A DNA stretch of 64,000 bases from Clostridium sp. E02 (GTDB lineage Bacteria > Bacillota > Clostridia > Lachnospirales > Lachnospiraceae): the NCBI RefSeq assembly GCF_003833015.1, contig NZ_RJLQ01000007.1, positions 114,964 to 178,963 on the forward strand, read 5' to 3'. Made by a program: the position numbers and the translations under genes. The notes beneath the pieces were generated by a model. The model was given only the letters and a program-made list of their open reading frames with translations, ran no database searches and was not told the origin of the DNA. This document shows, one piece after another, positions 9,868 through 18,095 of this stretch. How positions within the stretch are numbered: position 1 is the first letter of the stretch; every line of letters begins with the position of its first letter.

Positions 9868-10896
9868 TTATAATAATCGAATCAGTTCATTGAATATGGC
9901 AGCGTAATGGGCATCTGTAATTCCAAAATCCTTCCCTTTATAGGTCCAAGCGGCTCTCGATATCCCAAAAGTTTCAAATGCTTGGTTTATATCTTGATAC
10001 CAGTTTAATGTAGAGGAAATATCTGCCTGATCGATGACTCCATATTCCCCACAATATAAAGCAACATTCCGCTCCTTCGCAACCTGTACCGCCTCTTTCA
10101 ATAAAGCTGTAAAAAAAGACAGATCCATTTTCTCCAAACTTAGATTCTCAAAAATAGCCCCCTGATCACTGGAAAGATACTGCTTTGTATTCCAACGTAT
10201 TTCTTCATACTCTGCCGGATAAGCAATGGAGAAATCCGATGGCATCCCCTTAACCCAGTAAGCCGCCTGATGTGTAAAAATAAGTGGCTCATAAAAATGA
10301 AAGTTATATACGATATGTTTATCATAAGGCAAGTCAAGTAGTTTTAGTGATTCAATGCTGTTATTTCTTACGCCCCCCAGAAGTATGTGTATTGTTGGTG
10401 CATAAGCTCTAATCTTTGATACTACACGTCTCGCGATTCCATTCCAGATATCTGAAACTTCCTGATCCACAATCTCATTCAGCAATTCAAAAGACAGTCG
10501 GTTTTCATATGTTCCATATCGCTTTGCAAATGTTTCCCATAATGAAATAAATCGATTTTGAAGATCTTCTCTTTGGAAAAAACCTTCTGAAGTCTCGAAC
10601 TCGTCAAAGGAATAACCCGCGGTTTTATGGAGATCAAGAATCATATTCAGTCCATATCGTCCACACCATGTAAGACAACGGTCTATGTAATCAAATCCCT
10701 CTTCTCGATCAGACTCGTCTTCCTTCTGCACCAACTCATAATCTACCGGAAGCCTCACATGATCCAATCCCCATAATGAAATGCGTTTTATATCTTCTTC
10801 TGTTATAAATGTTTCGTAATGTTCTTTCTTATGTTCACACTGAGATAACCACCCCCCAAGATTGATCCCTCTTTTGTATCCGGCAAATGCTTTCAT
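9868..10896 (-). CDS. GH5 family beta-glucanase/cellulase
   Basis: This is a GH5 (beta/alpha)8 protein of about 342 residues without a signal peptide. It begins MKAFAGYKRGINLGGWLSQ. The acid/base Glu is in FELLNEI (E141) and the nucleophile Glu in LYCGEYG (E284). HVRLPVDYE and the YNFHFYEP histidine are also present. The open frame extends to a TTG at 10914, but GGAGG lies within that extension, 6 nt before the ATG at 10896, so the ATG is chosen. The RGINLGGWLSQ start is seen in exo-beta-glucanase/beta-glucosidase-like GH5 proteins; substrate is inference. It is first in the operon and divergent from an AraC regulator. Confidence 0.85.
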   Translation of the reverse strand: MKAFAGYKRGINLGGWLSQCEHKKEHYETFITEEDIKRISLWGLDHVRLPVDYELVQKEDESDREEGFDYIDRCLTWCGRYGLNMILDLHKTAGYSFDEFETSEGFFQREDLQNRFISLWETFAKRYGTYENRLSFELLNEIVDQEVSDIWNGIARRVVSKIRAYAPTIHILLGGVRNNSIESLKLLDLPYDKHIVYNFHFYEPLIFTHQAAYWVKGMPSDFSIAYPAEYEEIRWNTKQYLSSDQGAIFENLSLEKMDLSFFTALLKEAVQVAKERNVALYCGEYGVIDQADISSTLNWYQDINQAFETFGISRAAWTYKGKDFGITDAHYAAIFNELIRLL

Positions 10897-10970
10897 GTAG
10901 TGCCTCCAATCCAATTTAACTTATGTGACTTTATCATAACAGCATAAAAAAGGCTCGTATATCAATTTCA

Positions 10971-10999
10971 TTGTATTTTTATCGTAAATATGATATAAC
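10971..10999 (+). promoter_or_regulatory. Promoter of the second AraC gene
   Basis: TTGTAT (10971-10976) and TATAAC (10994-10999) are 17 nt apart, about 20 nt before the ATG at 11019. The divergent GH5 promoter must lie within the same ~120-bp gap, so the AraC protein could control both from one site. Confidence 0.5.
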
Positions 11000-11018
11000 G
11001 TAAAAAAAGGGGATTTTT

Positions 11019-11783
11019 ATGAGCCTAAAAAAAGAAATGAGTTATCGGGAATTTATCAATCGGGAACACAGCTTGTCCCATGCGCCCTACAGTCCTGAGT
11101 TTGCCTTTTATTTTGCTATTAAATCAGGGAATCTCTATGAGGTAAAAAAGTTGTGTGAAGAAGAGTCTTTTACAGAAAAAAGTGGACTTGGCCAATTATC
11201 GGAAGACTTACTTCGAAACATGAAATATCATCTTGTTATCACTGCCGCCATGGTAGCCCGATTCTGTATTGAGGGAGGGATGAGCCATGAAATGGCCTAT
11301 AGCCTTAGTGATTACTATATTTTGAAAGCAGACAAATGCAAAAGCGCAGACCAACTCTCTAGAATTCATAAGGATATGTCCTTACATTACACGCAAAAGA
11401 TGAAAGCCATCAGAAAAAGCCAGGTGTGCTCAAAACCCATATCAAAATGTATCGACTATATTTATAACAATTTGCACAAAAAAATTACAGTTACAGAGTT
11501 GGCGCATGAAACGAACTTAAACTCCAGTTATCTATCTAGGCTATTTAAAAAAGAGACCGGCAGTACCATTCGCAGCTATATCAAAAAGCAAAAAATAGAA
11601 ACTGCAAAAAATATGTTAAAATATTCCGAATACTCCTCTTCTCAGATTGCATCTTTTTTAGCGTTTCCAACCCAAAGTTATTTCTGTGAAGTCTTTAAAA
11701 AAGAAGTTGGACTAACTCCCAAACAGTATCAGGATCATTGCTACGGGGAAACAGGGATCAAAAAATCAAACCCGTTCTCTTAA
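11019..11783 (+). CDS. AraC-family regulator of the glycan-degradation locus
   Basis: The protein has 254 residues. The C-terminal ~100 residues are a standard AraC DNA-binding domain (ITVTELAHETNLNSSYLSRLFKK, then SSQIASFLAFPTQSYFCEVFKKEVG). The N-terminal ~150 residues are helical and lack a cupin motif, so the inducer is not evident. AAAAGGGGAT precedes the ATG. It is divergent from the GH5-GH16 genes and is the likely activator of the 3-11 kb glycosidase genes. Its 3' end overlaps the convergent DtxR-family gene by 18 bp. Confidence 0.87.
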   Translation: MSLKKEMSYREFINREHSLSHAPYSPEFAFYFAIKSGNLYEVKKLCEEESFTEKSGLGQLSEDLLRNMKYHLVITAAMVARFCIEGGMSHEMAYSLSDYYILKADKCKSADQLSRIHKDMSLHYTQKMKAIRKSQVCSKPISKCIDYIYNNLHKKITVTELAHETNLNSSYLSRLFKKETGSTIRSYIKKQKIETAKNMLKYSEYSSSQIASFLAFPTQSYFCEVFKKEVGLTPKQYQDHCYGETGIKKSNPFS

Positions 11784-12200
11784 CTCATTAAACTTTTCTA
11801 AGATTTTCTCCCCCACTTCATCTTTCTTTAACAGATCTAATAGCAAAGATAGACTACTTACCGTCTCTGCCCCCAGTGAATGTTCGATTAGCTCCGTCTC
11901 TTCTAAGGCATCTGGGCTTCTCAACATTTCTAAAAAACATTCTATGGTTTCATGTCTTTTTAACAGATACCGCCCAAGATCTGTTCCAGTATCCGTTAAT
12001 TTTATGCTCTCATAGCGGTCCGATTTGATGTAACCTAACTGGGATAGTTTTACAATCATCTTCGAGACAGAAGAAGCTTTCACATTAAGCAGTTTTGCCA
12101 GCTGTCCCACTCTGGCATAATCATTTTCACTACAGAGTCGATAAGTCATCTCTAGATAGTCTTCCATTGCTGGTGTCAATTGTCCTTCTTTTTGATTCAC
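11766..12200 (-). CDS. DtxR/MntR-family metal-dependent regulator
   Basis: The 144-residue protein has an N-terminal winged helix (AMEDYLEMTYRL, then VGQLAKLLNVKASSVSKMIVKL) and a dimerisation region with the metal-site pattern HETIECFLEML and EHSLG, as in DtxR/MntR proteins without the SH3-like third domain. It probably senses Fe(II) or Mn(II). It starts with GTG; GGGGAT about 8 nt upstream is the best ribosome site. It is divergent from feoA-feoB, so repression of ferrous iron uptake when iron is plentiful is the likely role. Confidence 0.85.
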   Translation of the reverse strand: MNQKEGQLTPAMEDYLEMTYRLCSENDYARVGQLAKLLNVKASSVSKMIVKLSQLGYIKSDRYESIKLTDTGTDLGRYLLKRHETIECFLEMLRSPDALEETELIEHSLGAETVSSLSLLLDLLKKDEVGEKILEKFNELRERV

Positions 12201-12375
12201 TAACTGATATCCCCGAACGGTTCTGAACTCTGATTTTTTTACGTTATTGATAAGATCAACTCCTTTTTCTTTCTTTTACTCCAGTATATTCGTAACACAA
12301 ACCATTTCATAACCATATATTAGCTTAGGGAAAGTTTCTCGCCGTAAACAAATGGAATAAGGAGGCTTGTTCTCT

Positions 12376-12612
12376 ATGAACGATCCAATTTTATTAAACC
12401 AGCTATCCCCTGGTCAAAAGGGAATTGTATCCCAAATCACAACCGATGGTTCCATCCGAAGACGGATCCTTGATCTTGGCATTATTGACGGAACGGAAAT
12501 CGAATTGCTCTATAAAAACCCAGCCGGAAATCCGATTGCTTATTTAATTCGAGGTGCCGTAATTGCACTGAGATCTGATGTAACGGAACACATTCAGGTG
12601 TTGACATTATAA
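12376..12612 (+). CDS. feoA: FeoA ferrous iron transport accessory protein
   Basis: This is a 78-residue SH3-like protein with the FeoA pattern LSPGQKGIVSQI, then RRRILDLGIIDGTEIELL and ALRSDVTEHIQV. FeoA assists the FeoB transporter at the cytoplasmic face. A longer frame opens at TTG 12367, but GGAGG at 12361-12365 is too close to that codon and well placed for the ATG at 12376. The feoB gene starts 38 nt downstream behind its own AGGAGGT. Confidence 0.9.
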   Translation: MNDPILLNQLSPGQKGIVSQITTDGSIRRRILDLGIIDGTEIELLYKNPAGNPIAYLIRGAVIALRSDVTEHIQVLTL

Positions 12613-12650
12613 TAGAAAAACTTTGAAACTAATTTTTCAGGAGGTTTTAT

Positions 12651-14801
12651 ATGGGATTAACAAGTGCATCTACCGGCACAGGAATCTTAAAATACTGCGG
12701 ACTGCACATTATAAAAGAGTCCGAACAAGATAAAATCATTGCACTGGGTGGCAATCCAAACGTAGGGAAAAGTACGGTATTTAACCATCTGACAAAATTA
12801 AAACAGCATACTGGCAACTGGCCGGGAAAAACAGTCGTCAATGCACAAGGAAAATGTCGTTATCATGAAAAAAACTACATTATGGTAGACATCCCCGGAA
12901 CTTATTCTTTGATGGCCAATTCCACTGAAGAAGAAATCGCCAGAGATTTTATTTGTTTTGGAACGTCAGATGCTGTAGTCATTGTTGCAGATGCAACCTG
13001 CCTGGAACGAAATTTGAATCTGGTTTTACAAACTTTGGAGATCACAAATCAAGTGATTCTTTGTGTGAATCTAATTGATGAGGCTTCTAAAAAAAAGATC
13101 CGTATTGACTTAAACCATCTATCAACGATACTAAAAATCCCAGTTATCGGCACCAATGCAAAATCTGGTTACGGTATGAAACGGCTTATGGATGAAGTGG
13201 AAGTTTTAACAGAATATCCACGAAAAACTCGTCCTTTCACCGTTACATATAGTGATGAAATCGAAGCGGCTGTTACACTGGTAGAGCCAGAAGTTTCTAA
13301 GCTGCTCGATGAACGGATTGACAGCCGCTGGGTTACACTGAAGCTGTTAGAAGGGGATCTTAGTCTTCTTCAATCGTTAAAGACTTATCTTGGCTTTGAC
13401 TTAATGCAAGAGGAAGCATTGTCTGAAAAAATAATGGAAGCCCGTATTCTACTTTCAAAGGCAGGTATACTGGACCATTTTAGAGATCATATTGTAACTA
13501 AAATTGTAACTGAATGTGAAAAGATCGCTCATGATACAGTTACCTTTGAAAGTCGGGAATATGCATCCAAAGACCGTAAAATAGATAAAATACTAACTTC
13601 AAAACTAACTGGTATTCCCATTATGATTGCACTGCTGTTTTGTATTTTTTGGCTCACTATAACAGGTGCCAATGTCCCTTCAAAACTGCTTTCCACTGCT
13701 TTGTTTTCACTGGAGAAACCTCTGATTACCTTCTTTCAATGGATCTCAGCTCCAATATGGCTGCAAGGGATTTTTATTGATGGTATTTTTCGTACTCTTG
13801 CTTGGGTGATTTCTGTTATGCTTCCTCCTATGGCTATCTTTTTCCCGCTTTTTACGCTGTTAGAGGATCTTGGATATCTACCCAGAATTGCTTTTAATCT
13901 GGATCATCTTTTCCGGAAGGCTGCTGCCCATGGAAAGCAGGCGCTTACAATGTGCATGGGGTTTGGATGCAATGCCTGCGGAGTCATCGGCTGCCGCATT
14001 ATAGATTCTCCCAGAGAGCGTTTAATCGCAATTATTACCAACAACTTTGTTCCATGCAACGGTCGATTTCCAACCCTGATTGCAATTATAACCATGTTTT
14101 TTGCAGGAGCAGCAGGTGGCCTATTCTCTTCCGTTCTTGCAACCTTACTGCTTACGGGAGTTATTGTCTTAGGGGTATTCATGACCATATTGATTTCCAA
14201 ATTGCTCTCCAAAACAATATTGAAGGGAATCCCATCATCCTTTCAGTTGGAACTTCCTCCTTACCGATGTCCCAACGTGGGAAAGGTAATTATACGTTCT
14301 ATCTTAGATCGCACTCTTTTTGTCCTTGGCCGGGCTGTCATGGTGGCTGCCCCTGCCGGCTTTATCATCTGGATTCTTGCCAATATATCTGTTGGAGATA
14401 TGAGTCTCCTTACTCATTGTGCCAGCTTTCTTGATCCTTTTGCCAGACTTCTTGGACTAGACGGATTTATCTTGATGGCATTTATCCTGGGCTTTCCGGC
14501 AAATGAAATCGTTGTTCCCATCTTAATCATGAGTTATTTGGCGACTGGGACTTTAACGGATATGGAAAGCCTAACCAAACTGCATACATTATTCATTGAC
14601 CACGGCTGGACCTGGCTGACTGCTGTCTGTACCATGCTTTTTGCTCTGATGCACTGGCCTTGCGGCACCACATGTCTGACCATAAAAAAAGAAACCCAAA
14701 GTCTTAAATGGACTCTGATTTCCTTTGCTATTCCAACGGCAACTGGCATGATTCTTTGCTTTGCAGTTGCAACTACCGCACGTTTTTTGGGATTGGTTTA
14801 A
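12651..14801 (+). CDS. feoB: FeoB ferrous iron transporter
   Basis: The protein has 716 residues. After a ~27-residue leader there is a GTPase domain with G1 GNPNVGKST (34-42), G3 DIPG (80-83) and G4 NLID. A GDI-like helical region runs to about residue 320. The membrane domain has about 8-10 segments with the Gate motifs CMGFGCNACGV and GFPANEIVVP, and a C-terminal HWPCGTTC. It imports Fe(II) across the cytoplasmic membrane. It forms an operon with feoA, is divergent from the DtxR-type regulator, and is followed by a strong bidirectional terminator. Confidence 0.95.
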   Translation: MGLTSASTGTGILKYCGLHIIKESEQDKIIALGGNPNVGKSTVFNHLTKLKQHTGNWPGKTVVNAQGKCRYHEKNYIMVDIPGTYSLMANSTEEEIARDFICFGTSDAVVIVADATCLERNLNLVLQTLEITNQVILCVNLIDEASKKKIRIDLNHLSTILKIPVIGTNAKSGYGMKRLMDEVEVLTEYPRKTRPFTVTYSDEIEAAVTLVEPEVSKLLDERIDSRWVTLKLLEGDLSLLQSLKTYLGFDLMQEEALSEKIMEARILLSKAGILDHFRDHIVTKIVTECEKIAHDTVTFESREYASKDRKIDKILTSKLTGIPIMIALLFCIFWLTITGANVPSKLLSTALFSLEKPLITFFQWISAPIWLQGIFIDGIFRTLAWVISVMLPPMAIFFPLFTLLEDLGYLPRIAFNLDHLFRKAAAHGKQALTMCMGFGCNACGVIGCRIIDSPRERLIAIITNNFVPCNGRFPTLIAIITMFFAGAAGGLFSSVLATLLLTGVIVLGVFMTILISKLLSKTILKGIPSSFQLELPPYRCPNVGKVIIRSILDRTLFVLGRAVMVAAPAGFIIWILANISVGDMSLLTHCASFLDPFARLLGLDGFILMAFILGFPANEIVVPILIMSYLATGTLTDMESLTKLHTLFIDHGWTWLTAVCTMLFALMHWPCGTTCLTIKKETQSLKWTLISFAIPTATGMILCFAVATTARFLGLV

Positions 14802-14828
14802 ACATTGCAGTAACCAACGAAACATACA

Positions 14829-14888
14829 AAACAGACCGATTTTTCATGCTTTAACTATACTTAAAGTTCCTGAAAAATCGGTCTGTTT
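14829..14888. terminator. Bidirectional intrinsic terminator between feoB and cooS
   Basis: An 18-bp perfect stem is formed by 14829-14846 (AAACAGACCGATTTTTCA) and 14871-14888, with a 24-nt loop. It sits between the converging feoB and cooS genes and can act in both directions. Confidence 0.85.
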
Positions 14889-14900
14889 GTCTTATATCAT

Positions 14901-16811
14901 CTATAGTCCCATGTTCTTCCTTTTCTTCATTATGTGAGTCTCTATATCATTCGCTACTTGGATGGGATCGTCTCCCAACGCTATTTTTCCACCTGTCAGC
15001 CCTTCCACTTCTTCAGTAAGAAGTTTCACTAACTTAGGTGCTCCTGTAATAAACGGGGTTGGAGATAAATGCGTATAGGCTCCATATGCGACTGCAAATA
15101 CCCCATCTATAGTAGCCTTTTGTTCCATCCACTCCGGTGCAGTTACCGCTATGGGTAAATCTGAAATATCCACATCCAGATGATCTGCCAAGGCTGTGAC
15201 AAGCATAGAGATTCTCCCAGTATCTGTACAAGTACCAAAACTTAGGACCGGAGGAATCCCAAGCGCTCTACACACTCCCTGTAACCCATCTCCTGCTTGG
15301 TCAATCGCATCCAGATTACACAAACCCGCAACCTCTAATCCGTGGTTTCCACAACCACCAGCTACCACCAAAATATCTTTTTTAATCAGTTCCTTGGTTA
15401 GATTCACCGTATTCCAGTCCTGTGGGCCGTTTCTTAAGGTGGAGCAATTGGCTAACGCTACGATTCCTTTTATCTGTCCCTTTGCAATAACATCCACCAA
15501 AGCATCTAAATCATTGCCGATTGCATGAAGAACCGCCTCTGTTGAGAAACCAGCAATCGCTTTCTGTTTATAGGCAGGTACCATTGGTTTGATCTTATTA
15601 TGCCGCTTTTTAAAGTTCTCAATGGCAATGTGAATGCATTTTTCGGCCATCTCTCCCGCTTTTTGCGGATAGTATGGCATCTCATGTTCCGTTCCAGGGA
15701 CTCCAATAATGGTACTAACACTAACCAAAGCAACCTGATATTTTTCAGCGTATTGATCAATGGCTGGAGGCGAACAGTTTTCTTCCATAACAAAGGCATC
15801 CACGGTTCCTGTTGCCAAAAAAGGCTCAATGGTCAGCCAATTTCCCATAAGTCCCACAAATACATCATCCATATCAAATCTCTGAAGGAGTTCCTGTCCT
15901 GTTTCAATGGAGCCTACAATATGAATTCCTTTGGCACCGCATTGTTTTGCCAATTCCTTATATTCTTCTTTTTTAGCCAACTGCAACGTTGCCACACCAA
16001 TCCATGGCTGATGCCCATTAAATGCAATGTTTACATAGTCTGGATCCATAATTCCAAGATCTACATCCACCTCATGAGGCATTGGAGTACCAAAAAGGAT
16101 ATCTTGAGTCATTTCAAGACCAATCTGAGCTGTATAGATGGTAGACAACCCCAAACGAAGGGCTTTTTTTGCAAGCGAAACGTAATCCCCATCCACATTG
16201 GTCAAGCAGCTTGCAATGCAGTTTTGGACTTCATGTTCAATACCAGACGGATAAAGATTTAAATCTCTCCAGATCTTTTTCCGCTTTCTTGGTGCAAACG
16301 CCTCGGTCATAATACTTTTCTGATCTGGATCCCCCTTCATATCCCGATCCAAAAGTTCTGCCAGACAAGTTGCCATCTGACCAATACTTTGATTGGTATT
16401 AATTCCAGTTTTTTCACACATCCATCTTAATTTCACTTCATCGGTTATCTGAAAAGCAGTATTTCCTTTCCCTGTTTCTTTCAATGTCCGGAATGCCTCG
16501 TACGCATGATGAGCATAAGTCGCTGCACCCATTATATTTTGCATAAGAAGATTTCGCATCGCCATGGCATCAGCACCAATGCCACAAACCCCTTTTTCCG
16601 GTCCCTTCTGTTCGTTTATCCGGCAGGGACCATTGGTACATAATTGACAGCTTAACCCCTGAAGACAAAATTTACACCGGATCTTTTCCTGTTCATCCCA
16701 TCTGGAAAACACACTGGATAAACCGTCATCCCGAATTCTTATGAGCATCTCTTCTACCGAATCATGGTAACTTACACGTCCCTGTGTTTTTTCTAATATC
16801 ATTTCTGACAT
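14901..16811 (-). CDS. cooS: CooS-family carbon monoxide dehydrogenase homologue with altered cluster ligands
   Basis: The protein has 636 residues from the ATG at 16811. An in-frame ATG at 16823 overlaps the GGAGG ribosome site and is rejected. The fold matches Ni-CODH: B-cluster cysteines at 55, 58, 63 and 76, and C-cluster positions His267 (NGHQPW), Cys346 (EENCSPP), Cys456 (ANCSTL), Cys487 (GGCGNHG) and Cys528 (GTCTDTG). Two departures are visible. The D-cluster motif is C-x2-C (46, 49) rather than C-x7-C. The position of C-cluster Cys295 (Carboxydothermus CODH-II numbering; usual motif CCTG) is Glu303 in SIETG. It may therefore hold a different cluster and perform another reaction. No CooC, CooF, ACS or hydrogenase gene is adjacent. 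Confidence 0.85.
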   Translation of the reverse strand: MSEMILEKTQGRVSYHDSVEEMLIRIRDDGLSSVFSRWDEQEKIRCKFCLQGLSCQLCTNGPCRINEQKGPEKGVCGIGADAMAMRNLLMQNIMGAATYAHHAYEAFRTLKETGKGNTAFQITDEVKLRWMCEKTGINTNQSIGQMATCLAELLDRDMKGDPDQKSIMTEAFAPRKRKKIWRDLNLYPSGIEHEVQNCIASCLTNVDGDYVSLAKKALRLGLSTIYTAQIGLEMTQDILFGTPMPHEVDVDLGIMDPDYVNIAFNGHQPWIGVATLQLAKKEEYKELAKQCGAKGIHIVGSIETGQELLQRFDMDDVFVGLMGNWLTIEPFLATGTVDAFVMEENCSPPAIDQYAEKYQVALVSVSTIIGVPGTEHEMPYYPQKAGEMAEKCIHIAIENFKKRHNKIKPMVPAYKQKAIAGFSTEAVLHAIGNDLDALVDVIAKGQIKGIVALANCSTLRNGPQDWNTVNLTKELIKKDILVVAGGCGNHGLEVAGLCNLDAIDQAGDGLQGVCRALGIPPVLSFGTCTDTGRISMLVTALADHLDVDISDLPIAVTAPEWMEQKATIDGVFAVAYGAYTHLSPTPFITGAPKLVKLLTEEVEGLTGGKIALGDDPIQVANDIETHIMKKRKNMGL

Positions 16812-16890
16812 AACTACCTCCATACATATATTTTAAGGGTTAGTATGCCAGTTTTTTTTAATACAATTCTTTTTTTAATCAACTCCTAAG

Positions 16891-18063
16891 TTAATCTCCT
16901 GTCCTTCTCACCTGTTTGTAGTTGCAAGATTCTATCAAGTAAATCATACCACCAATAAAAACAAGCAGAAATAGGGGATACCATGTAATCCCAAGTTTTT
17001 GTGTCAAAAAACCTATCGTAATAGGAGAAAAAGTAGAGCCGACATAAGCGCATGCCATCTGCACCCCCATCATCGACTGGGACGCATTTTTTCCGAACCG
17101 TTCCGGTGTCTGATGGAGTAAGCTTGGAAAAATGGGCGCACAGCCAAGTCCTATTAGCAAATACCCTACAGATATAAGGATTGTGTTTTGTGAGATAAAT
17201 AATAATACGACTCCAAAGCCTGCGATCCCCTGACCCAATCGGATTAAATTTTTTGTGTTGATATTTATTGTCAGCAATCCACTTAAAAAACGCCCACCTG
17301 TGATTCCAAGATAAAACAAAGAGATCAATGAGGCGGCAGTCTCCGGTGTAATCCCCTTTTTTAATACCATATAACTGCTTCCCCACAATCCGGTCACCTG
17401 TTCTAGGGAACAGTAAAAAAAGAAAGCGATCAAAGTCTGCCAGGCACATGGGAGCCTTAGAATCTCTTTTATACGAAACGTTGGCATCTCACTTTGTTCT
17501 TCCTTTGTCTGGTCCACCTGCTTTTTCCACAATGGCAGTGATAGAACAAGGATGGCTGTTAATAAAATCTGAATCAAAGAAATAAATCGGTAGCCATGCT
17601 GCCAGCCTAGATTCCCCGTTAAACTTGCTCCCATAATATAAGGACCCAGTGTCGCTCCTAGGCCCCAAAAACAATGGAGCCAGTTCATATGTCTGGCTTT
17701 ATAATGCAAGGCCACAAAGTTATTTAATGCAGCGTCAATCGCTCCTGCTCCCAACCCATAGGGGATCGCCCAAATACAAAGGAATAAAAAACTGGGAGAA
17801 ATAGAGAAGCCAAACAATGCAACCGCAGTCATTCCCACACTGATAACGGTTACGACCCCAGTACCTGCCTTACGAACCATACGTCCACTTAACAAGCTAG
17901 AGAATATAGTACACCCGGCAATGATCATAGACAGAATACCTGCATAGGATATTGGCACATTCATTTCAGAATACATCACCGGCCATGCAGATCCTAATAA
18001 AGCATCGGGAAGCCCCAAACTAATAAAAGAAATGTAGATTATAACGATCAATAATTGAACCAT
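16891..18063 (-). CDS. Major facilitator superfamily transporter
   Basis: This 390-residue, highly hydrophobic protein has about 12 membrane segments in two halves. The MFS loop 2-3 motif is seen as SGRMVRKAGTG near residue 58, and GRFLSGLLT in the matching place of the second half. GLPDALLGSAWP and the early helices resemble sugar/drug MFS carriers of the FucP/YfmO-like type; the substrate is unknown. AAGGAGGG precedes the ATG. It is in the same direction as the downstream cooS (79 nt) and the upstream histidine kinase gene (32 nt), so linkage to either is possible. Confidence 0.85.
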   Translation of the reverse strand: MVQLLIVIIYISFISLGLPDALLGSAWPVMYSEMNVPISYAGILSMIIAGCTIFSSLLSGRMVRKAGTGVVTVISVGMTAVALFGFSISPSFLFLCIWAIPYGLGAGAIDAALNNFVALHYKARHMNWLHCFWGLGATLGPYIMGASLTGNLGWQHGYRFISLIQILLTAILVLSLPLWKKQVDQTKEEQSEMPTFRIKEILRLPCAWQTLIAFFFYCSLEQVTGLWGSSYMVLKKGITPETAASLISLFYLGITGGRFLSGLLTININTKNLIRLGQGIAGFGVVLLFISQNTILISVGYLLIGLGCAPIFPSLLHQTPERFGKNASQSMMGVQMACAYVGSTFSPITIGFLTQKLGITWYPLFLLVFIGGMIYLIESCNYKQVRRTGD

Positions 18064-18095
18064 CTTTCCCTCCTTTTTACCCTACCTAGTACATG

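Noticed and set aside
13904..14434. Overlapping frames on both strands inside feoB
   Set aside because: The feoB frame is intact with Gate motifs; the others show no family features.
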